In this document: positions 28,701 to 40,150 of the stretch, piece after piece
How the letters are laid out: each line of letters opens with the position of its first letter
How positions within the stretch are numbered: the first letter of the stretch is position 1
Source: Sediminibacterium ginsengisoli
Lineage (GTDB): Bacteria; Bacteroidota; Bacteroidia; Chitinophagales; Chitinophagaceae
NCBI GenBank assembly: GCA_945865545.1
Contig: CAMBEQ010000003.1
Coordinates: forward strand, 30,631 to 94,630
Direction: 5' to 3'
Length of the DNA: 64,000 bases
Position numbers and translations under genes: made by a program
Notes under the pieces: model-generated
What the model was told of the DNA's origin: nothing
The model's database searches: none
Seen by the model: only the letters and a program-made list of their open reading frames with translations

Positions 28701-29624
28701 CTAGTTCAACAATTCACAAGGCTTAAGCCCTGTATGTTTTTTAAAGGCAGCCGAAAAATGGGAGATGGAAGAATAGCCCAATAAGGCAGATACATCGGTC
28801 ACACTTAATGATTTTTCATACAACAAATACTTAGCGTGCTCCATTCTTTGTTGTTGATAAAAATCAAAAATTGTGGTACCAAAAACTTCCTTAAATCCTT
28901 TCTTTAAATAACATTCATTCATGGCCACTTTACGGCTCAACTCCTTAATGGTAATAGGATCCCCAATATGTTGCAATAAAAATTCACGTGCTTGATAAAT
29001 ACTTTCCTTGCCTCTGTCATCTGCTAAAAACTTACAAGTAAACACTACTTCTTTTTCTTCTACAATACTTTCCACACTGTACACCAACAATTCATGGATT
29101 TTAGCATTCACAAAAATATTTTCTAAAGAACCGCTGTAACTATGATTTAACAAGGCATCTAAGGTTAAACGCTTTTTTACACTTAATGGAAATGTTTTAG
29201 AAAAATTCTCGGTGTGCTTAAATGCCAACAACTCATCTTTCTTATTATTTGTTTTTACATTATGTACAAACTGATGTAAAAATGTAGCAGTAAAATGAAA
29301 AGAAAAAACATCCACAGTTTTCATTGGGCCCATACAATCTGTAGTAGGTAATTGATTGCAGCCACCACAAACCTTATTATCACAGTATCTATTGCCTGAA
29401 ATACAAAACCTTAATTCTAGGTAATTTTCCTTGGGTTGATTGGCATTGTAATGATAAACAAACATGCCAGTATCTTCGGCACCCCAAGCCGCTTGCGCCA
29501 TATACCTTTTAATTTGGTATTGGGTAGACCCAGGAATACGCTGTTCCTTGCTGTATAACAAGGCCATCCCACTAAATTCATTGGGTGTATTTACCTGCTT
29601 TAATAGCTCTTGAACTGCTGTCAT
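28701..29624 (-). CDS. AraC family transcriptional regulator with a cysteine cluster
   Basis: The last 100 residues are a standard AraC/XylS two-helix-turn-helix domain: DPITIKELSRKVAMNECYLKKGF for the first helix pair and SVTDVSALLGYSSISHFSAAFKKHTG for the second. The N-terminal 200 residues match no effector domain I can name. They contain five Cys close together at 74, 81, 86, 89 and 97, spaced C-x6-C-x4-C-x2-C-x7-C (FCISGNRYC, VCGGC), as in a metal or iron-sulfur site. It lies just upstream of the amidohydrolase gene on the same strand and may regulate it. Regulator identity firm, sensor role inferred. Confidence 0.88.
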   Translation of the reverse strand: MTAVQELLKQVNTPNEFSGMALLYSKEQRIPGSTQYQIKRYMAQAAWGAEDTGMFVYHYNANQPKENYLELRFCISGNRYCDNKVCGGCNQLPTTDCMGPMKTVDVFSFHFTATFLHQFVHNVKTNNKKDELLAFKHTENFSKTFPLSVKKRLTLDALLNHSYSGSLENIFVNAKIHELLVYSVESIVEEKEVVFTCKFLADDRGKESIYQAREFLLQHIGDPITIKELSRKVAMNECYLKKGFKEVFGTTIFDFYQQQRMEHAKYLLYEKSLSVTDVSALLGYSSISHFSAAFKKHTGLKPCELLN

Positions 29625-29792
29625 AAATACAAAATTAACACATTCAGCGTAAAGGAACTATTCGAGGCTAAAAGTTGACCAAAAAATGACTAAGAAAACA
29701 GCCCTTTTTTTGGCTAAAAAACTATGCACAAAATGGCTAAAATGGGGATAACTAAATAGGCCTCAAAACAGGCTTTAAACCCTTAATTTTCT

Positions 29793-31826
<2,034 letters not shown>

Positions 31827-31943
31827 GACCAGGATTTTATACGTTTTTTGACCATTTTAACAAAAAATCAAGCCAATCCGTAAATGAATCCCAATAAATG
31901 ACCTACTTTCAATTAGAAATATTCACTTTAAAATTTATACAAA

Positions 31944-32150
31944 ATGGACACTTCAAAAATGATTAAAGCGTATTGCTTAAAAACAAAAGAAAAAAATGTA
32001 CCAATGCATGACGCTGTCATCAGTAAAACTGCTAGAGGCGGTTATATGGCAGGTGGTAATGATGGTAAAGGAAATAAAATGGCTGCTATCCTTAGCGAAA
32101 CAAATGCCCTTAAGGCAATCGCTGATGGAGTTGCTAAAAAAGGATTCTAG
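31944..32150 (+). CDS. Small conserved hypothetical protein, 68 residues
   Basis: I do not recognise a named family, though similar short proteins occur in Bacteroidota as far as I recall. The protein is basic, with no signal peptide or membrane span. Its middle is Gly-rich (KTARGGYMAGGNDGKGNKM), and it begins and ends with helix-like stretches (KMIKAYCLKTKEKN and ETNALKAIADGVAKK). A strong terminator ends the transcript 44 bases after the stop, and a 117-base gap separates it from gyrB, so it is probably its own transcript. Confidence 0.75.
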   Translation: MDTSKMIKAYCLKTKEKNVPMHDAVISKTARGGYMAGGNDGKGNKMAAILSETNALKAIADGVAKKGF

Positions 32151-32193
32151 TAAACTACGTTTACATTAGATTCTGAATAAAATTTCACTCTAT

Positions 32194-32231
32194 TGAAAGC
32201 CCTTTCCCGAGCAATCGGTGAAAGGGCTTTT
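32194..32231 (+). terminator. Intrinsic terminator after the 68-residue gene
   Basis: An 11-bp perfect stem (32195-32205 with 32219-32229) extends, past a one-base bulge, into CCGA/TCGG closed by a GCAA tetraloop. Five T end it. The mfd gene converges on it from the other side. Confidence 0.9.
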
Positions 32232-32274
32232 TAGTTAGTCAAATAATAAAGCTATCCTTTTCAAATAACCGAAC

Positions 32275-35200
32275 CTACCCCTGGGAAGCAAACACTCCTT
32301 GCTTTATTTTTTCTAAAAGCGCAAAGCACTGTTCCATATTTTTAATATCCTTGATCACCAACACAAAGCTTCGGCCCACTTGTTTGAAATGCGCTTTGTT
32401 CATGGCTGTTTGTGCATAGGCCAATAACTGCTTAAAAGTATTGCTCTCAAAATAAGGAGAGTCGGGCCTATTGATAAAAAAGCACCTTAGGGTTTCGTCT
32501 TTTAAAGTCATTTTTTCAAAGCCTAATGCAATGGCTATGCGTCTGCAACGTATCGTAATAAATAAATCATTCACCGAATTAGGAATAGGACCAAAACGAT
32601 CGGCCAATTCAATTTCCATCAAGGCCAACTCTTCGTCATTCTCCGTTTGATCCATTCTGGTATACAAGGAAAGTCGTTCTCCAATACTTTCCACATAACT
32701 ATCTGGTATCATGATTTCTAAATCGGTATCAATGGTACAATCTTGAACAAAATCATCCTGCTTGCTTATTTCTTCTTCAAATAATTCTTTAAAGTCGGAG
32801 CGTTTTAATTCTCTTACTGCTTCGGCCAATATTTTCTGATACATTTCAAAACCTATTTCTGCCATAAAACCACTTTGCTCTCCGCCTAATAAATTGCCCG
32901 CACCGCGTATGTCTAAATCGCGCATAGCAATTTGGAAGCCACTACCCAAGTCACTAAACTGCTCTAAGGTTTGTAATCTTTTTCTAGAATCATCAGGCAA
33001 AGTACTTATAGGCGGCGCCAATAAATAACAAAATGCTTTTTTATTGCTACGTCCTACCCTGCCTCTTAATTGATGTAAATCGCTCAATCCAAATTGATGC
33101 GCATTGTTCACAATGATGGTATTCACATTCGGTATGTCTACTCCACTTTCTACAATATTAGTGCACACCAACACATCATATCTTCTTTCAATAAAATCTA
33201 ATATTTTTTCTTCTAGTTGATGTCCCTCTAATTGCCCGTGCGCATAACCAATACTAATGTCTGGGCACAAACGTTGAATCATGGCACACATCTCTGCTAA
33301 ACCTTGCACTCTGTTATGAATGAAAAATACTTGTCCGCCTCTTTCGGTTTCAAAATAAATGGCTTCTCTAATGATATCTTCATTAAAAACTTGCACTTCG
33401 GTATGAATGGGTTGTCTATTCGCAGGAGCCGTGTTAATTATACTTAAATCACGCGCCCCCATTAAACTAAAATGCAAAGTACGTGGAATAGGAGTTGCCG
33501 TTAAGGTTAAACAATCCACATTGGTTCTTAAAGTTTTTAATTTTTCTTTATGCCCTACTCCAAATTTTTGTTCTTCATCTATCACCATTAATCCAAGGTC
33601 TTTAAATAATACTTCTTTTCCTAAAATGCCATGGGTACCCACTAATATATCAATCTTACCTTGTTTTACTTTTTCAATAGTTTCTTTTTTCTGCGCTGCA
33701 GATTTAAAACGATTTAAAAAATCGATGGTTACCGGAAAATCTTTTAATCGTTCTGTAAAAGTTTTAAAATGTTGAAAAGCTAAAATGGTAGTTGGAACCA
33801 AAACAGCCACCTGCTTTCCGTCTATTGCTGCCTTAAAAGCTGCGCGCACAGCCACTTCTGTCTTACCAAAGCCCACATCTCCACAAACCAATCGATCCAT
33901 TGGCGCTGGGGCTTCCATGTCTTTTTTTACATCTGCAATGGCTTTGGCTTGATCTAAGGTTTCTTCATAAATAAAGGAAGCTTCTAATTCATGCACCATA
34001 TAATTATCTGGAGAAAAAGCAAATCCAATTTGCGCTTTTCTTTGTGCATATAATTTTATTAAATCAAAGGCGATAGATTTTACCTTGGCTTTTGTTTTGT
34101 CTTTTAATTTGACCCACACATCGGACCCCAATTTATTTACTTTAGGAGGGGTCCCTTCCTTCCCTGTGTATTTTGATATCTTATGTAGAGAATTAATATT
34201 TACATATAAAATATCACTGTCCTTATATATAATTCTTACCGCCTCCTGCCAACGTCCATTGACTTCAATTTTTTGTAGTCCACTATACACCCCAACGCCA
34301 TGGTCAATATGAGTGACATAATCTCCAGGAAGTAAGTCTCGTAAGGTTCTTAGCGTAATGGCTTTACTTTTACTATAGGCCTGCTTTACTTTATACTTAT
34401 GGTACCTTTGAAAAATTTGATGGTCGGTATAACAAACAATTTTATGATCATGATCGATAAAACCTTCATGAATATTTTTTACAATGGGTGTAAATTGAAT
34501 TTCTGTTTTTAAGTCGGTAAAAATGGCATGCAAGCGTTCCAGCTGTTTGGCCTGTTCTGCAAAAATAAATAAGGCGTAGCCTTTTTTCTCCAAGCCTTGT
34601 AAATTTTCAATCAGCATTTCAAACTTTCTATTGAAAGAAGGTTGCACCTGCGTATTAAATTCTATTTTTTCTTGAGTCAATTGGGGATGAAAACCCCATT
34701 CCAGTATAGATTTAGCCCCTAATTGTTGTTGAGTCTCTTCCACCCTTACAAAATCCAGCAACTCACTATGTCTTTTATGCGCATCCTGATCATCTAGCTT
34801 GTTGGCACTTGCATGATGTTCTATAAAATCAGTTAATGCCTCGTATTGATCATTTCCTCTTTGAGCAATTACATTCCAATCTTTCAACCAGACCAAAGTA
34901 TCCTTGGGCATAAAGTTTAAAAGGGGAATTTTTTGTGTATCCTCAAACTGTGTGGTTACATTGGGTATGATATTTACTTGCAATAATTTTCTTTCACTCA
35001 ATTGCGTGGCTGGATCAAATAATCTGATGCTATCTACTTCCTCTCCAAACAGTTCTATCCGATAAGGCTGCTCATTACCAAAAGAATAAATATCAAAAAT
35101 ACCTCCTCTTAAAGCAAACTGTCCCGGCTCGTAAACAAAGTCGGTGCGTTGAAACCCATAATTAATAAGGCTTTGCATTAATTCATTTAAACCAATACTA

Positions 35201-35670
35201 TCATTGGTTTTTATTTGAATCATGTTTTGCTGCAAAGTATTAGGCATGATTACTTTTTCAAATAAAGCTTCGGGATAAGTAACAATTATTTTTTTATTGC
35301 CACCCATAGAAATTTTAGTCAAGGCTTCGGTTCGAAGCATTACATGGGATGGGTTTAACAAACTAAAATTCTGTGGCATCTTATAAGAGGAAGGAAAATA
35401 AAATAAATCCAACGCCTCTGTTACACTTTCTATGGAATTAAAAAAATAGGCGGCTTCTTCTGCATCATTTAAAACTATAACATGATTAAAATAATCCGTT
35501 TTAGTATTGGTGAAAATAGTTTGTAAAACAAAAGCGGCAGCCGAGCCATTTAAATTTTGTAAAAAGACTTGATAGGGCTTATTTTCTAGCTTGGACATAG
35601 CTATCCTGTCCACTAAATTATTTAGGAGGGGGGAATTGTGAAAACGCTCAAACAAAGATTGTTCATTCAT
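32275..35670 (-). CDS. mfd: Transcription-repair coupling factor Mfd
   Basis: Mfd removes RNA polymerase stalled at lesions and recruits UvrA. The UvrB-like N-terminal part comes first; the RNA polymerase interacting segment is around residues 440-510 (LLPGDYVTHIDHGVGVYSGLQ). The RecG-type translocase follows: Walker A CGDVGFGKTEVAVRAAF near residue 595, DEEQKFGVGHKEKLK near 700, TLTATPIPRTLHFSL, then the RG(V)GRS motif QLRGRVGRSNKKAF near 875. A TRCF C-terminal domain ends it. The length of 1131 is usual. It starts at the ATG at 35670, 13 bases after a -7 box. Confidence 0.97.
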   Translation of the reverse strand: MNEQSLFERFHNSPLLNNLVDRIAMSKLENKPYQVFLQNLNGSAAAFVLQTIFTNTKTDYFNHVIVLNDAEEAAYFFNSIESVTEALDLFYFPSSYKMPQNFSLLNPSHVMLRTEALTKISMGGNKKIIVTYPEALFEKVIMPNTLQQNMIQIKTNDSIGLNELMQSLINYGFQRTDFVYEPGQFALRGGIFDIYSFGNEQPYRIELFGEEVDSIRLFDPATQLSERKLLQVNIIPNVTTQFEDTQKIPLLNFMPKDTLVWLKDWNVIAQRGNDQYEALTDFIEHHASANKLDDQDAHKRHSELLDFVRVEETQQQLGAKSILEWGFHPQLTQEKIEFNTQVQPSFNRKFEMLIENLQGLEKKGYALFIFAEQAKQLERLHAIFTDLKTEIQFTPIVKNIHEGFIDHDHKIVCYTDHQIFQRYHKYKVKQAYSKSKAITLRTLRDLLPGDYVTHIDHGVGVYSGLQKIEVNGRWQEAVRIIYKDSDILYVNINSLHKISKYTGKEGTPPKVNKLGSDVWVKLKDKTKAKVKSIAFDLIKLYAQRKAQIGFAFSPDNYMVHELEASFIYEETLDQAKAIADVKKDMEAPAPMDRLVCGDVGFGKTEVAVRAAFKAAIDGKQVAVLVPTTILAFQHFKTFTERLKDFPVTIDFLNRFKSAAQKKETIEKVKQGKIDILVGTHGILGKEVLFKDLGLMVIDEEQKFGVGHKEKLKTLRTNVDCLTLTATPIPRTLHFSLMGARDLSIINTAPANRQPIHTEVQVFNEDIIREAIYFETERGGQVFFIHNRVQGLAEMCAMIQRLCPDISIGYAHGQLEGHQLEEKILDFIERRYDVLVCTNIVESGVDIPNVNTIIVNNAHQFGLSDLHQLRGRVGRSNKKAFCYLLAPPISTLPDDSRKRLQTLEQFSDLGSGFQIAMRDLDIRGAGNLLGGEQSGFMAEIGFEMYQKILAEAVRELKRSDFKELFEEEISKQDDFVQDCTIDTDLEIMIPDSYVESIGERLSLYTRMDQTENDEELALMEIELADRFGPIPNSVNDLFITIRCRRIAIALGFEKMTLKDETLRCFFINRPDSPYFESNTFKQLLAYAQTAMNKAHFKQVGRSFVLVIKDIKNMEQCFALLEKIKQGVFASQG

Positions 35671-35682
35671 ACATCAACAAGG

Positions 35683-35690
35683 CAAAGATA
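35683..35690 (-). promoter_or_regulatory. -7 box of mfd
   Basis: Minus-strand TATCTTTG, an exact TAnnTTTG match, ends 13 bases before the mfd ATG, leaving only a leader of a few bases. Confidence 0.65.
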
Positions 35691-35700
35691 CACGCTGTAT

Positions 35701-36168
35701 TTAATAACTTGCTTTTTGATTTACTGTGATGTTTAAAAGGGCTATTTTATGGGGTTCTATATTAATATACGCCACTCCATCTATACCTGAAAAATAGGGT
35801 ACAAAAAAACCATTATCATAGCCCACTACTATACTGTACTTTCCCGGTTTCATCACAATATAATAATGCCCTAGCTTATCGGATACAACAGAATCAAGGG
35901 GTAGTCCGTTAATTTTAGTACAAAATGAACCATTTTGATTTTCTAATTGTTCTAAATGCAGGGGTAGATATATATAAATTTTAGTAGTAAGCGGCAGCCC
36001 TTTGGAAGAAGCCTTCCCTTTACTAGGCATGGCATTCCCAATCAACTCCGTTATTTGCCCTTCCAAGCCTGAAATGGTTTGTTTTTTCAAATTATGCTGG
36101 GCCACAATGCAAGCCATTTGACTAATTCCAAATAGTACTAAAAAAAATATGCGAAAATTGAAACTCAT
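35701..36168 (-). CDS. Small exported protein, possible carboxypeptidase-regulatory-like fold
   Basis: A signal peptide covers residues 1-23, ending in CIVAQ; a Cys at residue 20 makes a lipoprotein possible, but the preceding residues (QMAC) are a poor lipobox. After a Gly/Lys-rich linker, residues 60-150 look like a small beta-sandwich: TKIYIYLPLHLEQLE, LDSVVSDKLGHYYIVMKPGKYSIVVGYDNG and AYINIEPHKIALLNITV. The GHYYIVMKPGKYSIVV stretch resembles the carboxypeptidase-regulatory folds found in many exported Bacteroidota proteins. No function can be given. It lies 30 bases before mfd on the same strand and is divergent from the subtilase gene. Confidence 0.65.
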   Translation of the reverse strand: MSFNFRIFFLVLFGISQMACIVAQHNLKKQTISGLEGQITELIGNAMPSKGKASSKGLPLTTKIYIYLPLHLEQLENQNGSFCTKINGLPLDSVVSDKLGHYYIVMKPGKYSIVVGYDNGFFVPYFSGIDGVAYINIEPHKIALLNITVNQKASY

Positions 36169-36169
36169 T

Positions 36170-36297
36170 CACCTGTAGATTTCCTTAAAATTACATGAAT
36201 AAATTCTCAATAATCCCATTATCTATCAGGTTTTTATAGTGGTTATATTAAAAATATGGGGAATTCATTGTAATTTTATAAAGCCTTATTTCAGGTG
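36170..36297. repeat. Hyphenated inverted repeat in a divergent promoter region
   Basis: Outer arms CACCTG (36170-36175) and CAGGTG (36292-36297) enclose a longer pair, 36187-36200 with 36263-36277, complementary over 14 bases with one extra base. The region separates the small exported protein from the subtilase, so regulatory sites of both may lie in it. Confidence 0.4.
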
Positions 36298-36317
36298 GTA
36301 CAATACTTTTCTTCTCA

Positions 36318-39300
36318 ATGAAAAAAACTGTCTTATTTAGCTTTTTTTTACTTTCCATTTGCATTGCATCATTCGCGCAAAATGAGACCAAAAAACTTAT
36401 ACTCATTCAGTCGGCTAAAATATTAGAACAAGAATCTAGAGCCACCTATTCGGCTGCTATTATTAAAGCGAAAGAAAAAGGTTGGCCTATTTTTTATAAA
36501 TCAAAAAATAATTCAAGAGCCAGTTTAGTAGGGATAAATGAATTTGGTCAACCAAAATACTTAGTTGGTTTTGCAGATCCTGTTCATGCCACCACCGTCA
36601 ATACCAATCTTATTTGGCCAGGGGGTATAACAGGATTAAATTTAAGTGGAAGCAACGATAGCCTTACCAATAAATTAGGCATATGGGATGAAGGAAAATC
36701 AAGAATAACCCATTATGAACTAGCGGGTAGAGTCACTCAAAAAGACAACGCTACTAATGTTAATGATCATAGTACGCATACACTTGGCATTATGATCAAT
36801 AGTGGCGTAAATCCAATGGCCAAAGGCATGTCCTATGGTATAAAAGGAACCTATGCTTATGATTGGAACAATGACGCTTCCGAAATGGCTGCAGCAGCTG
36901 CAAATGGTATGCTTATTTCTAATCATTCCTATGGGGTTGTTACAGGCTGGGATTTTAATAATGATTCTACGCGCTGGGAATTCAATGGCAGATGGAATGA
37001 AAAAGAAGATTATAACTTTGGCAGGTACGATGGAGATGCGCAAGCTTTTGATTCTATTGCTTATAATGCTCCCTATTATTTAATTGTAAAATCCGCTGGG
37101 AACAATCGTGCCGTTAATGGCCCTTTAGTTGGTGAAAATTATTGGAGATATGGTGAGGATAATAAATTGTATGATGCCGGTAAAAGACCAGACAGCTTAA
37201 GTAGCAATAATTCCTATGGTATTATTCCCACCGACGCCAATGCAAAAAATTTATTGACCATTGGCGCTGTTTCGGGAATTCCATCTGGGTATGCAAAAAA
37301 AGAAGATGTGCTCATGCCCGCTTTTACTAGTTGGGGGCCAACTGATGACGGACGAATAAAGCCCGACTTGGTGGCCGATGGGGTATCTGTATTATCTAGC
37401 ATATCCACCAATGATTCAAGTTATGCATACTCCAATGGAACATCCATGTCCTCTCCCAATGCAGCCGGATCTTTAATGTTATTACAGGAATTAAGTCTAC
37501 AGCTTAGCCCTAAAAAATTTATACGTAGTGCTACCGTGAAAGCATTAGCCATTCATGGCGCCAACGAAGCGGGTCTTTATGCTGGGCCCGATTATAAATT
37601 TGGATGGGGATTATTAAACATGAGTGAGGCCGCCTCCGTATTAAAAACTGCGCTTAGTTCAAAAAATAGTGCTTCAAGTGTTGATTTAGTTTACGAAAAA
37701 ACTTTACAAAATAAACAAGTTGACACCTTTACTATAATAGCTTCCGGAATTAAACCAGTGAAAGCCACCCTTGTTTGGACAGATGTAAAAGGAACTATAG
37801 CAAAAACCCTTAATGATAGCACTTCTAGATTAGTCAATGATTTAGATTTGAAAATTACAAGTGCAACAGCTAATTATTTGCCTTGGACTTTAAATCCTAG
37901 CATGCCTGATAACGCAGCTGTAAAAGCCAATAACCGATTAGACAATGTGGAGAAAATAGAATTAGATACTACTTTTGTTGGCAAGACCTATACCATTACC
38001 GTAAGTAATAAAGCCAACTTAGAACGCGGTAAACAAGATTATTCCTTAATTATAAGTGGTGCTGGCGGAAATGCTTATTGTACATCTATTGCAAGCTCTA
38101 GTACAGGAACAAAAATAGATAGTACCAGTATCAATAATATTCAATTCGGCAACTCTACTACCAGTCAATATATTGACAATAGTAAATATTATATCAACGG
38201 AGAGATCAATGGAAATTTAATCGTCTACCTAAAATTAGGAAGCAGCGATTCTAGCAATGCAACTCGATTTGTAAAAGTATTCATTGACTACAATAATAAT
38301 GGAATCTTTGAAGATACAGAAACAGCTGCTACTAGTACTGCATTATTGAATGGAGTATATAAAACAACTATTTTACTGCCTACTACTTTACAAGTTGGCA
38401 ACATGACTAAATTGAGAGTTGTAGTAATGGAAACAGACAATAGTAGCAAGGTCAAAGCCTGTGATGCCTATGCTATTGGCGAAACACAAGATTATACATT
38501 AAAAATTATAAAACCTTCTACAGATCTTAGTGTTACTGAATTAATTAACCCAAAAGGAAGTATTTGTAATAAAGCCATTCAATATGTAACTGTTAAACTT
38601 GTTAATAATGGTTCTACTGAACAATCCAATCTACCACTTAACCTAGTGGTAAAAGAAGGGGCTACCACTATATTAGATATTAGCGAGATTTTTAATGGTA
38701 AACTAATTGGTTTTGAAAGCATGAACTATACTTTTCAAAAGCCAATAAGTATTGAGGCCAACAAAACTTATACGATTACCGCAACTGTAAATATTACAAA
38801 CGATCAACAAAAAAATAATAATAGCTTAATCAGTTCATTCGTTAGCGCATCAGCAGTTGCAGCACCTGCTGGCCTAGCCAATAATTGCAGTAATGCAGTG
38901 CGCCTTTCAGTAACCAATCCCAATAGTGCTAAAACTTATTTTTGGTATGACAGTTCAAACCTTTCCAATTTAGTAGGAGTTGGCTCCAAAGTCACATTAA
39001 ATAGTGCTAAAAGCCCACTTTATTTAAAACAGGGCTATCAAAGTTTTGTTGGGCCAACCACTAATACAAGTTTAGGAAATACAGGAAGCTACAATGTTTT
39101 TGCAGGTAATTTTTTAAAAATAAATGCTACCGCCCCTATTAATTTAGAAACCACCAGATTCTATACGGGCGCCCCAGGCAAAATTGAAGTTATTTTAGGA
39201 ACTCTTGCAACCATCAATGACTCAATGTATACCTACTATGTAGTGCAAAAAACTATTTTAAATGTTGGTGCAAGCAGCCCTATTCCCGAAAAACCAAAAT

Positions 39301-40139
39301 ACGATGCGGACACAAAAAGATATATTGCTACCCCCTATGTAAGTGGCGATAGTGGAAAAATATATGCCTTAAATTTAAGTGTACCAGAAGCAGGTGAATA
39401 TATTTTAATTGTTAATTGTGACAGCTCCTCCATTTTCAGAAACAATGCTTTAACCACTAGTACCTATCCAATGGGTTCTAATAAAATATTTAGTATCACT
39501 GGAAACAATATCCAACCAGCTTCTGGCGATTATCAAAACTTTTATTATTATTTTTACAATACACAAATAAGCACAAATGATTGTGTCAGTCCTACCACAA
39601 TCGTACCAGTTCAAACAGCTGTTTTACCCACCATCACCATCAAAGGGGACAGCATCACATCAAGTGTATCTGGGAACTATCAGTGGTATTTAAATAGTAA
39701 TATTATTCCAGGCGCTACCAATCAAGTTTACAAAGCAACTACGAATGGAATCTATAAAGTAGCCACTTCTGTAGGGGATTGTCAAACAGTGTCCACCGAC
39801 ACACTTGTTTTAGTGAGAGATCCCAATGGTAATGTAATTACAAGCATTACAGAAAGTAATCCAAAGGAAATAAGTTTGAAAATTAGTTCCAATGATAATA
39901 TTGACAATCTTATCAAAGGAAATTCATTTAATATTCAATTTAGCAAAATTCAATCTCAAGGGATTGGTCTTGAAATTGTGAACTCCTTAGGAAGTAAAGT
40001 TTTCCAAATAGAAAATTTAAGCAATCAGCCAACCCCTCAACATATTACTACACCAAATTTAACAACTGGCATTTATTTTGTCAAAGTGTATGCCAACAAA
40101 AAGGTATATGTTCAAAGGGTTTTTATAACAAATAATTAA
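36318..40139 (+). CDS. Secreted subtilisin-like protease with GEVED and type IX sorting domains
   Basis: A signal peptide ends near residue 21 (SFAQN). The S8 catalytic triad is Asp124 (GIWDEG), His151 (DHSTHTLGI) and Ser376 (NGTSMSSPNAAG), in a Bacteroidota-type subtilase with extra loops around residues 170-250. A proprotein-convertase-like beta domain follows to about residue 585. A GEVED domain (VFIDYNNNGIFEDTE) comes near 655. Several Ig-like segments are then followed by a type A C-terminal sorting domain (VNSLGSKVFQIENLS, then GIYFVKVYANKK), which marks it as cargo of the type IX system encoded at 9.8-15.9 kb. At 1273 residues it is a large surface or secreted protease. It does not share an operon with the secretion genes. 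Confidence 0.88.
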   Translation: MKKTVLFSFFLLSICIASFAQNETKKLILIQSAKILEQESRATYSAAIIKAKEKGWPIFYKSKNNSRASLVGINEFGQPKYLVGFADPVHATTVNTNLIWPGGITGLNLSGSNDSLTNKLGIWDEGKSRITHYELAGRVTQKDNATNVNDHSTHTLGIMINSGVNPMAKGMSYGIKGTYAYDWNNDASEMAAAAANGMLISNHSYGVVTGWDFNNDSTRWEFNGRWNEKEDYNFGRYDGDAQAFDSIAYNAPYYLIVKSAGNNRAVNGPLVGENYWRYGEDNKLYDAGKRPDSLSSNNSYGIIPTDANAKNLLTIGAVSGIPSGYAKKEDVLMPAFTSWGPTDDGRIKPDLVADGVSVLSSISTNDSSYAYSNGTSMSSPNAAGSLMLLQELSLQLSPKKFIRSATVKALAIHGANEAGLYAGPDYKFGWGLLNMSEAASVLKTALSSKNSASSVDLVYEKTLQNKQVDTFTIIASGIKPVKATLVWTDVKGTIAKTLNDSTSRLVNDLDLKITSATANYLPWTLNPSMPDNAAVKANNRLDNVEKIELDTTFVGKTYTITVSNKANLERGKQDYSLIISGAGGNAYCTSIASSSTGTKIDSTSINNIQFGNSTTSQYIDNSKYYINGEINGNLIVYLKLGSSDSSNATRFVKVFIDYNNNGIFEDTETAATSTALLNGVYKTTILLPTTLQVGNMTKLRVVVMETDNSSKVKACDAYAIGETQDYTLKIIKPSTDLSVTELINPKGSICNKAIQYVTVKLVNNGSTEQSNLPLNLVVKEGATTILDISEIFNGKLIGFESMNYTFQKPISIEANKTYTITATVNITNDQQKNNNSLISSFVSASAVAAPAGLANNCSNAVRLSVTNPNSAKTYFWYDSSNLSNLVGVGSKVTLNSAKSPLYLKQGYQSFVGPTTNTSLGNTGSYNVFAGNFLKINATAPINLETTRFYTGAPGKIEVILGTLATINDSMYTYYVVQKTILNVGASSPIPEKPKYDADTKRYIATPYVSGDSGKIYALNLSVPEAGEYILIVNCDSSSIFRNNALTTSTYPMGSNKIFSITGNNIQPASGDYQNFYYYFYNTQISTNDCVSPTTIVPVQTAVLPTITIKGDSITSSVSGNYQWYLNSNIIPGATNQVYKATTNGIYKVATSVGDCQTVSTDTLVLVRDPNGNVITSITESNPKEISLKISSNDNIDNLIKGNSFNIQFSKIQSQGIGLEIVNSLGSKVFQIENLSNQPTPQHITTPNLTTGIYFVKVYANKKVYVQRVFITNN

Positions 40140-40150
40140 AACTAATCATT

